Part shown: piece by piece, positions 63,511 to 64,000 of the stretch
Layout of the letters: every line of letters begins with the position of its first letter
Position numbering within the stretch: position 1 is the first letter of the stretch
From: Flavobacterium rhamnosiphilum
GTDB lineage: Bacteria > Bacteroidota > Bacteroidia > Flavobacteriales > Flavobacteriaceae
Assembly: GCF_004349195.1 (NCBI RefSeq)
Contig: NZ_SMLG01000008.1
Location: 62,001 to 126,000 of the forward strand
Direction of reading: 5' to 3'
Length of the DNA stretch: 64,000 nucleotides
Translations under genes and position numbers: made by a program
Notes under the pieces: model-generated
What the model was told of the DNA's origin: nothing
Database searches by the model: none
Seen by the model: only the letters and a program-made list of their open reading frames with translations

Positions 63511-64000
63511 ATGAGAAAATTAAAAATGGGTATGGTTGGCGGTGGGCAGCATGCTTTTATCGGAGCGATTCATCGCATTGCAGCCAACATAGATGGATTA
63601 ATCGAATTGCATTGTGGTGCTTTTAGTTCCAACCCAGAAACATCAAAAGAATCAGGAAAAGAGTTATTTCTGCCGGAATCAAAATGTTACGGTTCTTATG
63701 CTGAAATGTTTGCAACCGAAAGTGGTCTTCCAAAAGAGCAACGGATGGATTTTGTAACCATTGTTACTCCTAATTTTGCTCATTTTGCTCCGGCAATGAT
63801 GGCTTTAGAGTATGGTTTTCATGTTGTTATAGACAAACCGATGACGTTAAGTCTTGGTGAAGCCAAACAATTGCAACAAAAAGTGAAAGAAACCGGACTT
63901 ATTTTGTGTCTTACACATACCTATTCCGGTTATCCAATGGTAAAACAAGCCCGAAAAATGGTGGCTGACAACCAGTTTGGAAAAATTAGAAAAGTAATGG
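63511..64000 (+). CDS. Gfo/Idh/MocA-family oxidoreductase (3' end outside window)
   Basis: About 163 residues are visible from ATG 63511, 12 bp after the GMC gene. The start RKLKMGMVGGGQHAFIGAIH is the NAD(P) motif (GxGxxG variant), and the family motif VVIDKPM (lysine and proline of the EKP-type active site) appears near 108-114, then ICLTHTYSGYP-type residues. It should oxidise or reduce a sugar. It is part of the operon with the two preceding genes. Confidence 0.9.
   Translation, partial: MRKLKMGMVGGGQHAFIGAIHRIAANIDGLIELHCGAFSSNPETSKESGKELFLPESKCYGSYAEMFATESGLPKEQRMDFVTIVTPNFAHFAPAMMALEYGFHVVIDKPMTLSLGEAKQLQQKVKETGLILCLTHTYSGYPMVKQARKMVADNQFGKIRKVM

Overview
The window is a contiguous stretch of an AT-rich Bacteroidota chromosome, most likely Flavobacterium or a close relative. 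This rests on the gene families present (fused branched-chain 2-oxoacid dehydrogenase E1, class II ketol-acid reductoisomerase, DUF2911, DUF6155, paired FtsX/MacB permeases), the near absence of Shine-Dalgarno sequences, several -7 boxes of the Bacteroidota form TAnnTTTG, and intergenic palindromic repeats of a kind I associate with flavobacteria. I see no rRNA, tRNA, CRISPR array, insertion sequence or prophage.

Layout. 1-9.5 kb: a sigma-54-dependent response regulator (cut by the window edge) faces an efflux operon of a membrane fusion protein, an ABC ATPase, two tandem paralogous FtsX/MacB-type permeases and a TolC-like outer-membrane channel. The gap between them holds a good sigma-54 promoter and two 16-bp dyads spaced 21 bp apart, so the regulatory circuit can be read from the DNA. 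9.5-19.6 kb: mostly minus-strand housekeeping and accessory genes: acyl-CoA dehydrogenase/oxidase, two transglutaminase-like proteins, a signal-less substrate-binding protein, two GNAT acetyltransferases, a reductase-like SDR, a VOC protein, a nucleoside phosphorylase, a SUI1/YciH translation factor and a 2-oxoglutarate oxygenase. 19.7-21.7 kb: the fused E1 of the branched-chain 2-oxoacid dehydrogenase. 21.8-24.8 kb: a very AT-rich 1014-residue protein joining a calcineurin-like phosphoesterase to a STAND/NACHT-like NTPase and a helical tail; it looks like a horizontally acquired single-gene defence system.

26.6-34.8 kb: branched-chain amino acid synthesis, leuA-leuB then ilvD-ilvB-ilvN-ilvC. 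A 24-codon Ile/Val-rich leader peptide and an intrinsic terminator sit just before ilvD, the layout of transcription attenuation. acs (acetyl-CoA synthetase) follows after a long gap with structured RNA. 37.4-42.8 kb: a tight seven-gene biosynthetic operon (FAD oxidoreductase, methyltransferase, type III polyketide synthase, FabZ-like dehydratase, ketosynthase, acyl carrier protein, phosphopantetheinyl transferase), which suggests a lipid or polyketide made by coupling a dedicated acyl-ACP module to a type III PKS. 42.8-54.8 kb: a DnaQ-like/DUF294 pair, DUF2911 protein, Bcr/CflA exporter with a readable promoter, NDH-2, two helicases, a small membrane protein with an MscS channel, and a thioesterase.

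55.5-60.7 kb: a five-gene co-directional set of one esterase, two ATP-grasp-type proteins, a GCS2/YbdK-type carboxylate-amine ligase and a class I glutamine amidotransferase; it resembles an uncharacterised pathway for a small peptide or amide. 61.2-64 kb: a Tat-signal small subunit, a GMC oxidoreductase and a Gfo/Idh/MocA oxidoreductase (cut by the window edge), probably for sugar oxidation.

The best candidates for undescribed biology are the phosphoesterase-STAND protein, the five-gene ligase cluster, the type III PKS operon, the ilv leader attenuator and the sigma-54/UAS-controlled efflux operon. Function calls come from reading protein motifs by eye; no database search was run.
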